A DNA stretch of 64,000 bases, from positions 18,326,235 to 18,390,234 of the forward strand of contig CALNVZ010003430.1 in assembly GCA_940671915.1 (NCBI GenBank), written 5' to 3'. The notes below the pieces were generated by a model. The model had not been told where the DNA came from. It saw only the letters and a program-made list of their open reading frames with translations, and searched no databases. Position 1 is the stretch's first letter; each line of letters starts with the position of its first letter. The translations under genes were made by a program, and so were the position numbers. Positions 48,260 to 60,559 of the stretch are shown here, one piece after another. The DNA comes from Paracentrotus lividus. Lineage: Eukaryota; Echinodermata; Echinoidea; Camarodonta; Echinidae.

Positions 48260-49276
48260 AAATGGTACGCGAAAATGAGAGAGAGAGAGAGATAAACAAA
48301 AAGGATTGTGGGAGAGAAAGATGGGGAGAGAGAGAGGGAAAGAGAGTGAGGGGAAGGGAGGAGAAAGAGAGAGAGAGAGAGGCGATGGAGAGGAGGATGG
48401 GAGGACGGGAGGAGAGAGAGAGGAGAGGGGAGGGAAGAGAGAGGAAAAGAGGAGAGGGGGGAGATTGAGAGAGAGAGAGAAGGGGGGAGAGGGTGGCGAA
48501 GGGGGGGGGGTGGTGGTGGGTGGGGGAGTTTGGGGGTCGGGGGTGGGCGGCGGGGGGGGTGTGGGGAGGGGGTTGGGAGGCGGAGGGGAAGATGGTGTCG
48601 TTGGGGTGGGGGGTGAGATGGGGTGGGGTTGGGGGGAGCATGGGGGGCGGGGGGGCGTGTTTTGTGGGGGATGGGATGGGGGGGGTGTGTTGGGAATGGT
48701 GGGGGATGGGGGGGGGGGGGGGTGGGTTAGGATGGGTATTGGGTGCTGAGCGGTGGGGGATGAGGGATGGGGGGTGGGGTGTTGGGTGAGATGGGAGGGT
48801 TGTATGGGGAGGGGAGGGTGCGGTTGGTATGTTGGGAGGGTGTGGGCGAGGGGTTAGGGAGAGCGCATTGGGTAGGCGTGCGAGGGGATGATGGATCAGG
48901 TGTAAGAGATGGGGGAGGAGATAAGGGAGAGGAGTCGGGGGGGGGTTACATTCATAAGCGGGGTTATGGAGGGTGGATGGGTGAGTAATGCTAATGAGAG
49001 GGAGGGATAGCGGATGTTGGGGAGGTAGGTGAGGGTATTGTGGACGATGGATGGGGCTGGGGGGGGGGGTGGAAGGGGGTGCGAAATGGGGTTGGGGGTA
49101 CCTTGGTAGGTATATGTGGTTGGGATGCGGGGGGAGTAAAGTGAGCACGCAATAGAAGGTGTGGGGAGAAATGAGAGTGGGCGTGGCGGGAGGGGGTGGT
49201 GAGGATGGTAGGATGGACTGGAGGGGGTGGGGGTGGAGAGGTGGGAGGAGGGAGACGGAGGGGGGGGGGGGGGGCT

Positions 49277-49308
<32 letters not shown>

Positions 49309-49525
49309 GGGGGGGGGGGGGGGTGGGGGGTTTGGGGGGGGGGGGATGGGGGGGGGGGGGGGGGTGGTGGGGGGGGGAGGGGGGGGGGGGGGGGGGCGGG
49401 GGGGGGGGGGGGGGGGGGGGGGGGAGGGGGGGGGGGACGGGGGGGGGGGATTGGGGGGGGGGGGGGGGGGGTGGGGCGGGCGGGGGGGGTGGGGGGGTGG
49501 GGAGGGGGGTGGGGGGAGGTAGGAG
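48260..49525. repeat. 1.27-kb G-rich low-complexity tract
   Basis: Composition shifts along the + strand from (GA)n (48270-48490), through G with scattered T and A, to almost pure G (49258-49520). The long proline-rich or glycine-rich frames on both strands are translations of simple sequence and not genes. Confidence 0.92.
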
Positions 49526-50219
49526 AAGAGGAAGAAGCATTGTTACTTGTTGAAGCTATATTATTGCAGATAAGCATGATAAGCTTGTCTTTTTTCTTCT
49601 GCATCATATGCAAAGAAATAACAGATTTACTGAACTATTATTTTACAGACGTTTCATGAAACGTTCAATAAATCAGGATATATCTTCTAGATCTGATTTA
49701 AATTCCAGTTTATGTGAGTAGATTCATCAGACGTATGAATAAGTCAAGAACTTCAAGAAACTTCTGATTTTTTAATAAAGTAATCCTCCTTGTATTTCTG
49801 ATTGATCACCTAAGGCACATTGTTTCTCCCACGCAATCCTATTAGTCAGATTGAACACATTGCCCCGGTTATCTCTTAGTCACATCGAAGAGACCGACTC
49901 CAAACCGACACCAGACCGACCAAAAGATTACATTACCATGAATGACAAGCTAGAGGTCGGTTTGGAGTCGGGTCCGCCATTGTGACTAAGGTATTACACG
50001 AGTTAAACTATCCTAGGGTTTATAGGGGGCTGCAATCTACAAGCACAGCTTTTTAGCAGTCCCCTCCATAAACAACCTGGTTTTTTTTTTAGACCTGTTG
50101 TACACTGTGATCTATTTTATATTTACGATTACATTGCTATGTTCTATTGTTTTACGTTGTACAATGAATACTATGTATTTTGATTTATTTTGTTGTATAT
50201 GGAAAATAAATGAAATGAA

Positions 50220-50400
50220 AATATCCACTTGGTCTAGAACCAGTTAGTCAAATTATCTGTTTGTCTAATACCACATGGATTGAGCCAATTAAGTCAAATT
50301 GGTCTAATTTCCCCTTGGTCTAAAGACTACTTGGTCTAATGTCCAAATCGTCTAATAGCCAAATTGTCTATTTTCGCATTTTCATCTAATTCCCAAATAA
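50220..50400. repeat. GTCTAAT repeat, copy 3
   Basis: Phrases such as TTGGTCTAATTTCCCCTTGG and CGTCTAATAGCCAAATTGTC repeat in one orientation only, so this looks like one half of the foldback seen at 42000-42355. Confidence 0.6.
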
Positions 50401-51094
50401 ATATTCGTATATTACCCGTTTATCTCTGCAGATGTCTTTACTGTGACCGTTTCTACTTTTGCGTTATGTTTATTGGTTATAAAATTTCTCCGTTTCTGTA
50501 CTCCCAGTAGCGGGGACAAGATTTAAAAATAGGGGGGGGGGGGAGGGCGCCAGCCTGTTGGGGCGAAATTTTCTGATTTTAACACTTAGGGCCTACAATA
50601 CATAATCTTTTTTTTTTTTTCAAATTATGAGGGAGCGTGTGTCCTTTGCGCCCCCACCTGGATGCTCCACTGATTTATCTTAATAACATAGTTCTTCTTT
50701 TACCCAGTATCTACTTGATCTTCATTACTTCTGTCATTGTTTTGTTCATTTTGAATATTAATACTTTGGGCCCGTTTGGCCGTCCATACATTTCGAGTCA
50801 AAGATGGCCACCGTAGGACAAGGCAATTATAAAAAAGAGCAACAATAAACAAAAGTTAAAAAAAAACAAAACAAACAAACAAACAAACTCAGAGTGCACC
50901 GGGACCCTGATTATAAGCATCTAGCTTCCTTAGGGTATCCCTCCATTTTTATTAATTAATATGTTTAATATGTTTGATATGTTCAATATATGTTGAAATA
51001 TTATGTTGTATGAATATATATTTTACATGTACATGTACCATGTTTTTTAAAATGGAAAATAAATGAAATGAAATGAAATGAAAATTGCATTTCA

Positions 51095-51332
51095 TGCGGC
51101 GGTCACAACTCGTCGTTGGCTAAAGGGCACGTGCATGCAACGTAGCCTGCGTTGCATGCACGTCGTGGGTCAATTTCTGCGATTCCTGCGTTTCTGTAGT
51201 AAGGGTATTGTAAAAACTTCCTGCACGTCATACATGCAACGTGCCTGCAGGGTACGTGTGCTGCACGAATTTTCTACGAAATCCATCGTAGGGAGTTGCA
51301 CGTCGAAGGTACGGTGAGTTGTGACCGCAGCA
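51095..51332. mobile_element. MITE, TGCGGCGGTCACAACTCGTC family, copy 1
   Basis: Left TGCGGCGGTCACAACTCGTC and right GTGAGTTGTGACCGCAGCA are inverted repeats. The interior has GCGATTCCTGCGTTTCTGTA and GAATTTTCTACGAAATCCAT. The flanks are TCA and TTA. The second copy is at 61853-62103. Confidence 0.85.
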
Positions 51333-51574
51333 TTAGGCAAAACAACGTTGTATGCGATCCGACATGCGTCAGTCTATAAGCTTTGTGACTGGGGTATTGA
51401 ATCTTCTGAAATATAATATCACGCGAGAAACCTAATCCTTTGGAGCTCCTCGGCACAATTCAAACATGAACTTAGTCTGAGCATATTAGCAGAGCTGATG
51501 CCCGTTGTTTGTCAAATGCCGGATTAATAATGTCATCGTGTTTCCATTCAATCTGGTCATATGCATTGCAACAT

Positions 51575-51960
51575 AACAGGCTTTAAAAATATTTTACAAG
51601 CATTTCTGTATATTGTTACTTCATTCATAGTCCTTAGCTTTGTTGAGCATTTATTTTCAAAGGGAAGTGACCTTTCATTTCTACACGGATGATAAATGAC
51701 CATTCTGAACAAAGGAATAAAAATGCAAAAAAAAAAAAAAACAAACAACATTTGTGAGGTGGCCTGCAGCTTTAAAAATATTTTACAATAGCATTTCTGT
51801 ATTTGTTACTTCATCATAGTCCTTAGCTGTTGATCATTTTTTCAAAGGGAAAGTTTGACCTTTTTCATTTCTACCAACAATATAAATGACCACTTCTGAA
51901 ACAAAAGGGAAATAAAAATAGCAAAAAAAAAAACAAAAACAACATTTTGTGGAGGTGGCC
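51575..51960. repeat. Two adjacent copies of a 190-bp segment differing mainly by indels
   Basis: Both copies run from CTTTAAAAATATTTTACAA to GTGGCC and contain GTCCTTAGCT and TCAAAGGGAA. They differ mostly by one- to three-base insertions and deletions rather than substitutions. Confidence 0.8.
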
Positions 51961-52039
51961 ATTATCAGCGAACGAAATCAAGTAATTACTGTCCACAAAC
52001 TCTGAATTTTGGGCGCAATCTCCCAGCAACGGTACATAT

Positions 52040-52075
52040 ATATTTCAGTTCAGTTCAGTTCAGTTCAGTTTTTAT
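52040..52075. repeat. (TTCAG)n microsatellite, possible minus-strand LINE tail
   Basis: Five TTCAG units precede TTTTTATTTACATATTCCAA. The layout (pentamer tail next to an AT-rich 3' end) resembles the LINE tail at 44812. Confidence 0.55.
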
Positions 52076-52334
52076 TTACATATTCCAATCAAACAATAAT
52101 AAAAACAACAATTTTATGTCATTTCAATACTATACATTATTTGATAAATCATAAAACGAATTATATCAGTAGCATAAGAAAGAAAGAAATATGAAGGAGC
52201 CTAAGTTAAAAGCTAAGCTTGTTACATTATAGGCTCCTTTGTGAAAATGATGTATAAAAATACATAAGGAAATAAATAAATACAGAGATATATAAATAAG
52301 AGTAACTGAAGAATGTGCATTAACATATCTTTTT

Positions 52335-52700
52335 TTACATTGAACTACCTATCTGTACGCAATGGCAATAGTGAGGCGTTTGATGTGTAGTGACGACATC
52401 GTCTCGGCACTACATTATAATCATACATTAATAATAATATACGCAATGGAAAAAATGAGGGGTACCGAGATGATGTCGTAATTTGTTGTAGAATGACGAC
52501 AACATCTCGGCAGTGCATTGTACTTATTTTTTTATTTTTTATTTTTTTACATTGAACTACCTATCTGTACGCAATGGTAATAGTGAGGCGTACCGGGATG
52601 ATGTCATCATTATTTGATGTGTAATGACGACATCGTCTCGGCACTACATTATAATCATACATTAATAATGATATACGCAATGGAAAAAGTGAGGGGTTCC
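52335..52700. repeat. Tandem repeat, unit about 215 bp
   Basis: A segment with CATTGAACTACCTATCTGTA, CGCAATGG, GACGACATCGTCTCGGCACT and ATAATCATACATTAATAATG occurs at 52335-52470 and again at 52547-52695, with a related inverted or degenerate copy between them. Confidence 0.75.
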
Positions 52701-53567
52701 CTATGCCCTGGTATTGGCACTTTGTGTATATTATTTCTCTGTGAAATACCTTATTGGTACTTTATGTTTATAATCTTTTTTCTGTGTTTAATTTTTCTCT
52801 GTGAAAGTATAAACGAAACATCTGTAAAATAAAAAAATAATACATAAATAAAATAATAAATAAATAAATGAAAAATTGAATAAATGATTTTAAAAAATTA
52901 CATACATTATGTTAGCATCGTAAAAGATTTAATTTATTTTACTATACAGAGTAAGATTTGAATTGTAAAATAAGACATTTTCACTAGTTGCTCGTTGCGG
53001 GCGTTAATCATAAGTATCTCAAGCCTCTCTCGGAGGACAAAATAATCACATTTTCACTTTCCGAAACGTGATTGTGTTTAAAAATTAGCACTTCTTCAAC
53101 GTATTTCGTTGGTAAGAACGATCACCTTCTCAAGACAATTTCTGATTGCACCGAAAAATAGAATTGATATACTTGGCCCAAATACATTTTTTTTTTTTAC
53201 AAGAATGAGGTAATTTTTTGGATTGGAAAGATGCAACGCAAAATAACAAAGCAGCCACCTAATACGTATATCTTATCTAAATTTATAAAGCCTACATTGT
53301 AACCCCATGAAATAATTGATATTTCTAATCAATAATTAATCGGGGAGGGAAAGGGTTAGTAGTGGTACATTTGTTTTTCGGCAAGTGTCAGTGCTGGCGA
53401 GTGTTTATATCTGTACATCACACCTTTAAAAGTTGTTGCCAACGCTCCTATACTGTTTCATGGATTCAGCTTTCCAATAGTGGCAAGTGGATCATGTTCA
53501 AAGTTAACAATGCAGTTTGCTTGTCGAGTCATCCTTCAGAAACATTCCTGTAATATCCACAAAAATA

Positions 53568-56318
53568 TCATTCATGTGTAGAACGTATTGTATTTGATTT
53601 CATTGTAGACCGTGCCCTACCATACTTTCGATTGATGAAAAAGAATAACAGAAGATTGACCGACATAGCAACGAGAAGGACACCAAGCGATATGAAGAGT
53701 ATGGAACAGGATGTGACGTCAAAGATGTGACCTGGAAAAAAAAATAAGAGGAAGTTCAATTTTACGAAATAGTCATAAATGTTTACTAAACAGAATTTAA
53801 GTTAGCTTTTCATTCAATTCCAGGGTGTGCCGGTGCATGGGCCTTTACTGAAGTAAAATTTCACGGAATATGGGACAATCCTGGCAAAGTCGATGTACTG
53901 TAGTCCTGTGCTTTCAAGGGGACTGAACTGCTTCATTATTTTGTGGTCTTTGTGGAAAATCTTTTAGCGCAAAGGTACTTTCTTGATTATTTCGAAAAAT
54001 GGGAAGCAAAATAAAAATTAATATTAAAATATTGAAAATTACTCTTCTCCCAAAAGGAAGTTTTTGATATATCCGAAAAATCTACATTACCTGAAACAGT
54101 ATCACCAACAGTGCTACCCAAAGCTTGCGCACAGAGTAACAAGGAAAAAGCACTTGATAGGTTCTTCTCATTATTCACCGATAGTTTGACAAGAGCGATC
54201 GGGAAGCTACGTATTAGGAACAAGTAGAATCCTTGTATGCATGCCATCACAGCAAGGTATACGAATGTCGAACTGAGGAGTCCTATGAAGAACGAACTTG
54301 CACAGACAGTGGTTGTTAAAATGAAGATTGGCAAAGGGTTCCAGTTTAAGTGTAAAAGCACCAGGAAAATGACTTTGCCGAAAAGGCCACTGATGCCAGC
54401 CACAGTGGAGAGCAAGACAGCTTGAGATCGAATTATTCCATGACATTCTGCGTAAGGAACTAGGAACAGCATCCACGCATACAGGACATAGCATTCGAGG
54501 AATATGGCAGGAAGTCCGAGTGTAAACAGGGGCTCCGTGAAGAGAGTTAGAGATTGAAGCCAGTGTCCGCGAGATAAAGGACAGCGCTGAAGCACCCTCT
54601 GCGTTGAGGATGTTGCTTGTTTGTCTGCGCATAGTTCCGACAGGTCGTCCGATTCGCTTTGTCCACTCTGAAGAGTTGTTCTCTGAGATACGAGTAGATG
54701 CGTTGCAGATGTTGCTTGCTTGTCTGTGGATAGTTCCGATGGGTCATTCCTCCCAACTATTCCTAAAGTCTTAGGTGCTGTAAACTTCCATGAGGAAATT
54801 TGTAACTGGCGCTAAAATGAAAAGAATAGAAATATTAATTTCTAGTATGTTGCAACATTGTTTTGTTTGTTTGTTTGTTTGTTTGTTTTGTTTTGTTATG
54901 TTTCTTTTTTGTGNNNNNNNNNNNNNNNNNNNNNNNNNNNNNNNNNNNNNNNNNNNNNNNNNNNNNNNNNNNNNNNNNNNNNNNNNNNNNNNNNNNNNNN
55001 NNNNNNNNNNNNNNNNNNNNNNNNNNNNNNNNNNNNNNNNNNNNNNNNNNNNNNNNNNNNNNNNNNNNNNNNNNNNNNNNNNNNNNNNNNNNNNNNNNNN
55101 NNNNNNNNNNNNNNNNNNNNNNNNNNNNNNNNNNNNNNNNNNNNNNNNNNNNNNNNNNNNNNNNNNNNNNNNNNNNNNNNNNNNNNNNNNNNNNNNNNNN
55201 NNNNNNNNNNNNNNNNNNNNNNNNNNNNNNNNNNNNNNNNNNNNNNNNNNNNNNNNNNNNNNNNNNNNNNNNNNNNNNNNNNNNNNNNNNNNNNNNNNNN
55301 NNNNNNNNNNNNNNNNNNNNNNNNNNNNNNNNNNNNNNNNNNNNNNNAGGTCATACGAACTCGGTGAGTCCACTCTGAGCGGCGGTTCCTGATTCAATAG
55401 ATGCCTTGTTCACTCTGCAATGTCGCATGTACCTTCTGCAGTATCGTCCTTAGGACGTCTGCAAGTTCAATCAAAGCATCTTCTTTGGGTAGGATGGTTC
55501 GTCTAATGGTTTTGAAAATCCTTGGGCTTCGGAACAAGCCGCGCAGACAACAACGTGGGAGTACACCACCCAGTATGAAAAAGGCTCCATTGTAAGCCGT
55601 AGCTCCAGTGATTAGATGATGACAGGCACAATAAAGGCGGCCACATGGAGTGCGCAAAGTGGTCGAACCATCTACAAGATGAAAGATTTGGGAGAAGTTA
55701 TTACTGATGTGGAGCGCTGGGAGAAATCCATTGTTGCCAAATACCTGAAATGAATGGTTTTGGGCAGAAAGTACAAATTCAAGGCATTTTCTTATCATTC
55801 ATTTATCATTTACACTGAAGATATTTTTTCAACATCTTCCGAGTTTAAGTTGCTATCGGAATCGCAAAAATAGGCAATAGATTAAAGATAACAAACCTGA
55901 GTCTGGGGGGGGGGGAGCATTAGTCATTGTTATGATCATAGTTATGATCATAGCGATAGGAAAAAAGTGCTATTGGCATCCGTCATAATTACGTAACGCA
56001 ATAATAATCAAGCAGTACGCAAAACATAATGTATCTGGCCTTGAGTCTGCACCACACAGTCTCACACCAGCCCAAAGGAATCCTTCCAACCAGGGTTCCG
56101 CGGACCATGGTCTTTTGGTTGTGTCTAAATCGATTGCGGGCTGGAGTCGGCCGTTGCAAGGTATAGGGCATCAACACCGAAGGACGCCAGTATGCGAATG
56201 CGGAGAAGAGGACTCCATGAATCACCTGAATCACCTTCTACAATGCCCTCGTCATACCTCCCCCATAATTTCAGGGGTATACATATTATTGACATGACAT
56301 CAGCCCCCACAACAAAAA

Positions 56319-56395
<77 letters not shown>

Positions 56396-56817
56396 ATATG
56401 CACAAAAAATGTTGATATAAATAAGTGCTCCCTTAGTCGCCAAGTAATACCGAAGAACGTATCACGACAACTAGCCGGTGGACAATTACCCCAGGACAAC
56501 TACCTCCTCCTCAGAAATAGGGCTAGGTGTAGAATTAGGCGATATATTTTTGGCGGGGTAGTTGTCCAGGTGTAATTGTATCGGGGGTTATTGTCCTAGA
56601 ACAACACAAGATACTTACCTGTTACATACATGAAGGTTAGAAAACCGCACATCAATCCAATGGTCTTGTAGTCACTGTCGTAACGAAAAACCATTTCAGG
56701 AATGAGAACACCAAACGACTTGACGACTCCACTATCTACCACAAGTATCATGAACTTACTGAGAAGGATCATGTATCTCCATGGATCTTTTGAATCTTTC
56801 ACATCAAATTCAGACAT
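53568..56817 (-). CDS. Monocarboxylate-transporter-like (SLC16/MFS) protein, incomplete model
   Basis: Probable 12-TM major-facilitator carrier of the MCT (SLC16) family. Recognised exons: 56619-56817 (TM1-TM2, with VVKSFGVLIPEM), 55433-55744 (TM5-TM6 region, with NGAFFILGG), 54091-54811 (cytoplasmic loop and TM7-TM11) and 53568-53731 (TM12 and a short basic tail, stop TGA). The start is the ATG at 56815-56817. Exon 1 ends in phase 1 and the 55433-55744 exon must be read in phase 0, so they cannot be joined directly. The expected TM3-TM4 exon is not visible between them, where a LINE remnant and microsatellites lie. A 434-bp run of Ns (54914-55347) sits in the following intron. The central loop has an internal 33-residue repeat. 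It could be a working gene with a missed exon, an assembly error or a decaying copy. The substrate is unknown. Confidence 0.82.
54914..55347. other. Assembly gap (Ns)
   Basis: 434 undetermined bases, lying in the intron between transporter exons 55433-55744 and 54091-54811. The 20-40 bp on each side are low complexity (TTTG repeat on the left) or related to the internal repeat of the transporter exon (right). Confidence 0.98.
56040..56270 (+). pseudogene. LINE 3' remnant (non-LTR retrotransposon ORF end), frameshifted
   Basis: The + strand reads VPRTMVFWLCLNRLRAGVGR in one frame, then after a frameshift PVCECGEEDSMNHLNHLLQC. LNRLRxGVGRxK followed by CxCGxxEQTxxHLLxCP is the standard ORF end of Jockey/CR1/RTE-type elements. 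It lies in the transporter intron where a TM3-TM4 exon would be expected. Confidence 0.75.
56322..56400. repeat. (AT)n microsatellite
   Basis: About 78 bp of near-perfect alternating AT. Confidence 0.95.
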
Positions 56818-58564
56818 TTTTAACAAGAAAAGAAGGCCTTGTTTACTTTATTGTCGCTTGTTACTTGATGCTGTTATTCCAACAGCCAACTCCTTTGAAG
56901 TAGTACCATACGACAATTACGTTGTCGCGGGTCCCAAGTATTTCTTCGATCGGTCCAATGCTGCTTGTGTCACAACAGGACATTCAAAGCAATATAAATC
57001 AGCGATTCGCCATAACAAGTTTTCCTAAAGTCATATACATTGTATAGGTATCCTTTTATACTTTATACAGCTGTACGTAGGCCTTATACATAATGAGAGT
57101 TCAAACTCAACCAAAGGCATTTGATATGGATACTGGTCAAATACAAAGCAAAGTCCAAAATGTAAATTATACTTGATATAGCAAAGGGAAAATGGCCTCT
57201 GAACAAATTCCAAGGTCATTATATTCAGTGTAGGAATAATATTTGTGAGGGTGCGCGTGTGTTCGTTTTAGCCATTGTTCCAATCCCTAATGAAGGAGGA
57301 TTAATAGTATAAAGATCTTCTCTTCCCGACAAAACTGTATCGCAAAAAATTAGTCATCAAGCTGCGTGTATGCATGTAAATATTAATATGTAGACTGTTT
57401 AATTTGATCCCTTCAACAATATTTTTTTTTCTCAAGCATTCAAATCGATTATTGTGGGGAGGGGCGCGTTGTTGGGACGGCACAACATAGGGCTACTGTT
57501 GTTCCTATTTTTCAATTACTTGAGGGTCTAGTGCCCCCCCCCCCCCCCCCCCCCTCCATTGCCTCCAAGGATCAGAAAATTTGTATGCGGGCGCGCGTGG
57601 ACAAGTTTGAATTAAAACGCATTCTATTTTAGCTTGTGCCATATTAAATCTCATCAATTGCACGGCCCGAGGAAAGGCAGTAAACTAAAATCTTCTACGT
57701 TTTGCATTTTCTTTTTCTTTGCCAGTATAGTAAAGAGTCAATATTATTGATAAAACGTAAGAAGTGGCTGTAACGATTCCATGCCAATGGGTGCGTGTAA
57801 CATCATTATACGAGCATTACACTTATTTGCTCACGGTCAAATTATTTTTTATAATGCTTGCATAAGGACCTGCACTTCAGCTTGTCAGGTAATATTTCCC
57901 TTCGATTAAGTTGAATCTCCTCGCTATTACCCCGTTCAAAAGCACTCGTGCCCCAAGTATTTTTTTTAAATGTTTGAATAGTATGCATCAAATAAAATGG
58001 TACAAGTGTGAAACGCTTTATTTTATAGTATGATAATAATAATCACAATCTTGCATTGTGATTTTTGTTTCCAATGTTCTAAAAAGAATAATGAAAATAA
58101 ATTAATTAAAATTAGAAGCAACAAAAAAACAAAACAAAACAAAACAAAAAATCTTGCGAGTTCAATGGCATCCTCATGCAACTTGTTTCATATCACTTGA
58201 TTGCAAATATATATATATATATATATAATGATGATAATAACTGTTAAAAGATAAATAAATAAAATGCGTACAGTAGATTAATACTTACATACGAAAGACT
58301 AATCATCGTAAAAACCGTTATCACGCTTTTAAATACTTTTGAGGGATTTCAGATGTCATTAAAAAGGTTGATTTCAGAACATTATAGAAATCCAGACTAT
58401 CAATCAAGGAGATATAAACTTGACAAGTAAGACATTAACATTTTTTGTTACCTAGCAACCGAGGGAAAAGATACTGAAATTCGTTGGAAATGGTATTTTG
58501 CAACGTGTGAATATCCTCATGAGATTTGAAATAGTGCGTAGGCCTATAGTCAGTATTGTATGTA

Positions 58565-59025
58565 AACTTCTGACTTTGGTTTTCATGATGAGGGACACAC
58601 TTCATGAAATCTTGTGTAGGAGCTTTTTTTTTTAATAATAATGTTACGAAGATTTTTTGTTTGTTTTGTTCTTGTATTATGATGCCCAGTTTTAATCTTA
58701 TTTTTTAGTGAATCAAATGAACCATTCGAACTTTTTAAAAATGACTTTGGTTTTCATAAGTAGGGGCATACTTCATGAAATCTTGTGTAGGAGCTTTTTT
58801 TTTTTTTTATAATTTTACAAAGATTTATTATTATTATTATTTTTTTTTTTTTTTTTTGGGGGGGGGCCATTATTATGCCCAATATTTAATTTAATTTTAT
58901 TTTTGGAGAATCATATAAACCATTCGAACTTCTTTAAACATAATAATAATTTCTTTTGTTGTTTTTTGTATCATTATGCCCAATTTTAATTTTATTTTTG
59001 GTGAATCATATGAACCATTCGAAAG
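58565..59025. repeat. Tandem repeat, unit about 170 bp, three partial copies
   Basis: The phrases ATGACTTTGGTTTTCAT, CTTCATGAAATCTTGTGTAG and GAACCATTCGAAC recur at about 58570, 58740 and 58900 with T-tract length changes. Confidence 0.75.
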
Positions 59026-60559
59026 CACATGCTTGGGGCTTTTCCATCAAAGTCAACAAAAAATACACCAAAAACGAGAAAATCAAAAGAAGAAAGAAAG
59101 GGAGAAAAAATACCATGAATTATATTAGTTACCCTCCTCAAACATTATAAACTGAAGTCTGTTTTCTTATGTAAAATTACCTTTTGAACGGTCTGTAATG
59201 GGTATCAGTGACTTATTTAACTAGTGAATTGATTAAAAAAAAACAAACATGCAATCTAACTATGGAATAAAACCACTTACACTTGTAATGCTTGCTATCC
59301 AGTACCCCCCCCCCCCCACCTCAGCAACCCGTTCGATAATGATAAACCATATGATACAACGAAATTAATTACACGATTTTGTTTTGTATTATGTCGTTTT
59401 TATTGATTCAGTTTGTTAATTAGTGCTCTGTCCATTATTATATGTGTATTTCTCGATTCACAACGTATACATTGAATTATCAAGATATAATATTTTCACA
59501 AATATACACACAGTCAAGATAATGATTCAAAGGAACGCCATGATGATCTAAACAATTAATGCTTGTCAAATTTGATTAAAATAATCATTAAATTTGGACA
59601 ACGAAGGAAACTTGCCGAAATATACAATATGAAAAATGAGCAAAGAATATCCCGATGGTACCCCATTTTCTTTGCTCATTTTTTCAAATGAAATAATCAT
59701 TGTTACACTTTCATTTTCATTCAATCAACGATCAATCAGTTAGATCCTTTTTTTTTCCTTCTTATTTTTTTTTTTCATTTTTTATTTTTATTTATTTATT
59801 TTATTTTATTTTATTTATTTATTTATTTATTTATTTTTTTTTTTGGGGGGGGGGGCAGGTATATGTGTTCGTGCGAATGTGATGCTAAAAAGAGAAATTT
59901 TGTTACATTGTCTACACATAATCAAGATCGAGATCGGTAAAATTGTAAAATAAAGGCTTGAACGGATCTAAAAATGCGACTTCATAGAGCTCATGTTTGT
60001 CATTGTCATTGTCTTGTTTTTTGGTTTTTTTTATGCATTCATTGCATACAGAAACTTGATATTGTCATAACAAGATAAACAATTGGAGATTTTAGTAGTG
60101 AACGGAAATTGGGTATCCGCGCAAAATATTGGAAATGAATAACTTACTGAATACGATCACCACAGTGTTACAGTGGATGACCTTAACTTGAGTGTTGGAT
60201 CTAAAACTAACAAACGTGAATACATTCATTCTACCCTACTTTGAAAACACGTACAAATAATTATTGAGCTTTTTTCATATTTTGATAGAGTGATAGAGTG
60301 CCCTTCTTCTCTACCTGTGTGCCTAAATAATCAGGGCTATAAGGTTCATGTTTGGTAAGGCATTTTGATATTACATTTATGTCAGTGTAAATTCAAAGTT
60401 GTTTTGTGTACAGGAATGTAACTTTTTCGCTTTCTTCTTCTTCTTTTTTTTTTTTGTTTTTTTGTCTAAGTTTGCCAATTAATAATTTAATCAAAGATGA
60501 TTCGAATTGACAAATGATTCAGCTACTGCCATGACTGAAGAGGGTTGGTCCATATATGA

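Larger units (their letters stand above)
46118..53567. other. Intergenic region between heparanase (5' side) and the transporter (3' side)
   Basis: No gene is supported. It contains a GAGACGTCTCC-type element piece (47573-47735), the G-rich tract (48260-49525), a GTCTAAT array (50220-50400), LINE-like tails with (ATGAA)n at 50200-50222 and 51057-51085, a MITE (51095-51332) and tandem duplications (51575-52700). Confidence 0.6.

Noticed and set aside
48258-49613. 451-residue proline-rich open frame, and Gly-rich frames on the other strand
   Set aside because: They translate the G-rich simple-sequence tract, with no domain, splice signal or codon structure.
54771-55397. Open frames of up to 208 residues spanning the N gap
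   Set aside because: They are created by undetermined bases and have no real sequence support.
55989-56234. Minus-strand 81-residue open frame as the missing transporter exon
   Set aside because: The opposite strand reads as a LINE ORF end, and the frame has no membrane-helix pattern like MCT TM3-TM4.
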